DNA from: Dehalococcoidales bacterium
GTDB lineage: Bacteria > Chloroflexota > Dehalococcoidia > Dehalococcoidales > RBG-16-60-22
Reading direction: 5' to 3'
Assembly: GCA_030615475.1 (NCBI GenBank)
Contig: JAUWZF010000046.1
Location: 1 to 7,527, forward strand
DNA: 7,527 nucleotides
In this document: positions 6,483-7,527 of the stretch, one piece after another
Layout of the letters: each line of letters opens with the position of its first letter
How positions within the stretch are numbered: position 1 is the first letter of the stretch
Notes under the pieces: generated by a model
The model's database searches: none
What the model was told of the DNA's origin: nothing
Seen by the model: only the letters and a program-made list of their open reading frames with translations
Position numbers and translations under genes: made by a program

Positions 6483-6506
6483 TTGCAATTGCAACTGATT
6501 GCAATT
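6483..6506. promoter_or_regulatory. TTGCAA operator cluster, downstream site
   Basis: TTGCAATTGCAA (6483-6494) is a perfect 12-bp palindrome, followed after four bases by another TTGCAATT (6499-6506). It lies in the predicted leader, roughly 40-60 nt after the likely transcription start. TTGCAA-type half-sites are known for the Fur-family regulator Nur of Streptomyces (tTGCaa-N5-ttGCAA), so a metal-sensing repressor is a reasonable guess. The regulator itself is not in this window. Confidence 0.5.
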
Positions 6507-6549
6507 AAAAGTCAAAAAAAATTATAGCCCCTGCCCCACACAACCATCT

Positions 6550-6578
6550 ATTATACAACCGATAAAATGAAATATCAA
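6550..6578 (-). promoter_or_regulatory. Sigma70-type promoter of the transporter operon
   Basis: Read on the minus strand, TTGATA (6578-6573) and TATAAT (6555-6550) are separated by 17 bp, close to consensus. Transcription would start near 6543, giving a leader of about 110 nt before the ATA at 6433. TTGCAA-type sites flank it on both sides. A second TATAAT (6526-6521) has no matching -35 and is a weaker candidate. Confidence 0.6.
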
Positions 6579-6582
6579 CTAT

Positions 6583-6594
6583 TTGCAACTGCAA
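6583..6594. promoter_or_regulatory. TTGCAA-type operator, upstream site
   Basis: TTGCAACTGCAA differs by one base from the palindrome at 6483-6494 and starts exactly 100 bp from it. It ends four bases short of the -35 box of the transporter promoter, so a bound protein could block or loop over that promoter. Confidence 0.5.
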
Positions 6595-6657
6595 TTATTT
6601 GTGATAATGAAGGAATAATATTTTACTGTCGATCCCCTGCTTTAGATTGTTTGATAA

Positions 6658-6724
6658 TCCAGACCCCATACCCCCTCTGGATTCCCGCCTTCGCGGGAAT
6701 GACAATCGGGGCGCGGGAATGACA
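6658..6724. repeat. REP-like hairpin repeat with a partial second copy
   Basis: ATTCCCGC (6681-6688), loop CTTC and GCGGGAAT (6693-6700) form a perfect 8-bp hairpin. CGCGGGAATGACA occurs at 6692-6704 and again at 6712-6724, a 13-bp direct repeat with a 20-bp period. TCCAGA (6658-6663) and TCTGGA (6676-6681) form a further small inverted repeat on the left. The core resembles the widespread ATTCCC-loop-GGGAAT class of intergenic repeats such as Neisseria dRS3. It lies after the cooT-like stop and has no T-tract, so it may end or stabilise that transcript without being a classical terminator. Confidence 0.7.
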
Positions 6725-6735
6725 CCAAACCACTG

Positions 6736-6933
6736 CTAAACACTCCCTGTTTTCTCGAGGATAATGCTGCTGGACTTGAAGTCGATTTCCTTGATGCTGG
6801 CGGCTATCTCCTGTTTTTCACCGAAAAGCGTCATTATCAGGAGCTTGCCGTCTTCCGCCTTAATCGATGCAATCTCCTCCATCAGTAGTTCTTTTTCGCC
6901 TTTCCCGCCGATGTATGCCTTCGCCAAACACAT
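6736..6933 (-). CDS. CooT-family small nickel-binding protein
   Basis: This 65-aa protein matches the CooT family in layout: it begins MCLAKAYI, with Cys at position 2, followed by a small beta-rich fold with the segments LLMEEIASIKAEDGKLLIMTLFG, then IKEIDFKSSSIILE. In Rhodospirillum rubrum CooT is a small dimeric accessory protein that binds Ni(II) through Cys2 and helps carbon monoxide dehydrogenase. Relatives occur in many anaerobes without a proven role. No carbon monoxide dehydrogenase gene is visible here. The start ATG 6933 has GGAGGAGG at 6943-6950 (nine bases), inside the last codons of the upstream gene, whose stop lies four bases away. This points to translational coupling. Family assignment is from memory of the motif pattern. 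Confidence 0.8.
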   Translation of the reverse strand: MCLAKAYIGGKGEKELLMEEIASIKAEDGKLLIMTLFGEKQEIAASIKEIDFKSSSIILEKTGSV

Positions 6934-6937
6934 CGTC

Positions 6938-7150
6938 CTATGCCTCCTCCAGTCGTTTCAGAGTCCCTGACAGTATCTCGCTGACCCTGTCCATATTGCC
7001 GACCGCCTGCAATATTTCCCCGGCTACTTCCTCCTCCCCCATCTGCCGGGCCTTTTCCGCCCATACTTTGAACTCCTGGCTGTGCTCCTCATTGTGCTCC
7101 ACCCAGTAGCTCAGGAGGGTCTTTAATTTAGACTTTTCATCGCTGCTCAT
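6938..7150 (-). CDS. Small helical protein with an HxxxH motif, unknown function
   Basis: The 70-aa product is strongly charged and predicted by eye to be almost all alpha-helical, probably a two- or three-helix bundle. The region LLSYWVEHNEEHSQEFKVWAEKA contains His19-Asn-Glu-Glu-His23 on one helix face with extra acidic residues, a layout that could bind a metal. It has no signal peptide or membrane segment, so it should be cytosolic. GGGGGA at 7155-7160 lies four bases before ATG 7150. It sits 20 bases after dtd and four bases before the CooT-like gene, which suggests a partner or co-expressed role with that nickel protein. I do not recognise a proven function. Confidence 0.78.
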   Translation of the reverse strand: MSSDEKSKLKTLLSYWVEHNEEHSQEFKVWAEKARQMGEEEVAGEILQAVGNMDRVSEILSGTLKRLEEA

Positions 7151-7170
7151 ACTGTCCCCCCTAGAGAAAT

Positions 7171-7527
7171 TTAACCGAACTTGTCCCGGCTGTCCAGCAT
7201 GACCGTGACCGGGCCGTCGTTATGGATTTCCACCTGCATATATTGCTGGAACCGCCCGGTGGCCACCTTCAGGCCGCTCTCGCGGGCCAGCCCCACGAAA
7301 TAATCAAAGAGCGCCTCCGCCTGCTCCGGCGGCGCCGCCTCGACGAAACTGGGACGGCGTCCCTTCCGGGTGTCGGCCAGGAGCGTAAACTGGCTCACCA
7401 GCAGAAGCTCACCGCCGATATCCAGGGCGGAAAGGTTGAACTTTTCCTCGGCATCGGCAAAAATGCGCAGATTGATGATTTTCTGCATCAAATACTGCGC
7501 ATCTCTTTCATTATCCCCGCCAGCCAC
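7171..7527 (-). CDS. dtd: D-aminoacyl-tRNA deacylase (N-terminus outside window)
   Basis: Dtd hydrolyses D-aminoacyl-tRNAs (and mischarged glycyl-tRNA-Ala), preventing D-amino acids from being locked onto tRNA. The window holds the last 119 codons including the stop; about 32 N-terminal residues of a normal 150-aa protein lie beyond base 7527. The GTG at the very edge encodes an internal Val, not the start. Both family signatures are present: SQFTLLADTRKGRRPSF with the catalytic-region Thr48, and NDGPVT at 103-108, which forms part of the active site across the dimer. The stop is TAA at 7173-7171. It appears to lead a small operon with the two short genes that follow. The promoter is not visible. 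Confidence 0.95.
   Translation of the reverse strand: MAGGDNERDAQYLMQKIINLRIFADAEEKFNLSALDIGGELLLVSQFTLLADTRKGRRPSFVEAAPPEQAEALFDYFVGLARESGLKVATGRFQQYMQVEIHNDGPVTVMLDSRDKFG

Larger units (their letters stand above)
6434..6735. other. AT-rich intergenic region between the transporter operon and the cooT-like gene
   Basis: About 300 bp without a convincing gene. From right to left on the minus strand it contains a REP-like hairpin repeat (6658-6724), a TTGCAA palindrome (6583-6594), a promoter (6550-6578), an isolated TATAAT (6521-6526) followed by a T-run, a cluster of TTGCAA half-sites (6483-6504) and the Shine-Dalgarno of the binding-protein gene. Bases 6600-6657 hold nothing I can assign. 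Confidence 0.7.

Noticed and set aside
6513..6526. T-run after a GC-rich patch on the minus strand, resembling a terminator
   Set aside because: The GC-rich bases before the T-run do not form a hairpin with themselves, and the position is in the leader of the transporter operon. An attenuator was considered but no pairing stem was found.
6602..6658. GATAAT-like segments suggesting a Fur or Zur box
   Set aside because: Only scattered half-sites without good inverted symmetry; AT-rich DNA gives such matches by chance. The TTGCAA sites are much better.
1..7527. CRISPR array, prophage, insertion sequence or toxin-antitoxin module
   Set aside because: No regularly spaced repeats, integrase, transposase or typical toxin-antitoxin pair is seen on either strand.

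Overview
The window reads as a bacterial chromosome segment. The genes are GC-rich and closely packed, and one AT-rich intergenic region (about 6434-6735) stands out. The gene set is PyrD of the 1B type, MiaB, YajC, NadC, a Dtd homologue and a CooT-like small nickel protein. This suits an anaerobe, and from memory it resembles Dehalococcoidia/Chloroflexota, but nothing in the window proves the taxon.

Left part, + strand (1-3304): the 3' two thirds of pyrD are followed by a sigma70-type promoter (588-616) and tRNA-Ser(GCU) with encoded CCA (654-745). A close-packed run miaB - yajC - nadC follows. These are housekeeping functions: pyrimidine synthesis, tRNA supply and modification, protein export and NAD synthesis. 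nadC ends tail to tail with a minus-strand gene. The two TAA stops share the tetranucleotide TTAA, which sits at the centre of a perfect 10-bp inverted repeat (3291-3313).

Middle part, - strand (3301-6433): this is a four-gene operon read right to left. It encodes a cluster A-I/TroA-like substrate-binding lipoprotein, an ABC ATPase, an ABC-3 family permease and a class I SAM methyltransferase. The methyltransferase start is best placed at GTG 3903, overlapping the permease stop as GTGA. The binding protein keeps the fold motifs of ZnuA-type proteins, but by eye it lacks the usual histidine ligands. Its signal peptide reads in frame upstream of the first ATG to an ATA codon behind a good Shine-Dalgarno. 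A strong promoter (TTGATA-N17-TATAAT) is flanked by two nearly identical TTGCAA-type palindromes exactly 100 bp apart, which suggests a metal-responsive Fur-family operator.

Right part, - strand (6736-7527): a small operon of dtd (cut by the window edge), a 70-aa helical protein with an HxxxH motif and a 65-aa CooT-family protein. A REP-like hairpin repeat (6658-6724) separates it from the transporter promoter.

The most unusual unit is the transporter operon: a metal-type ABC importer with a rewritten ligand site, a translationally coupled methyltransferase and its own operator array.
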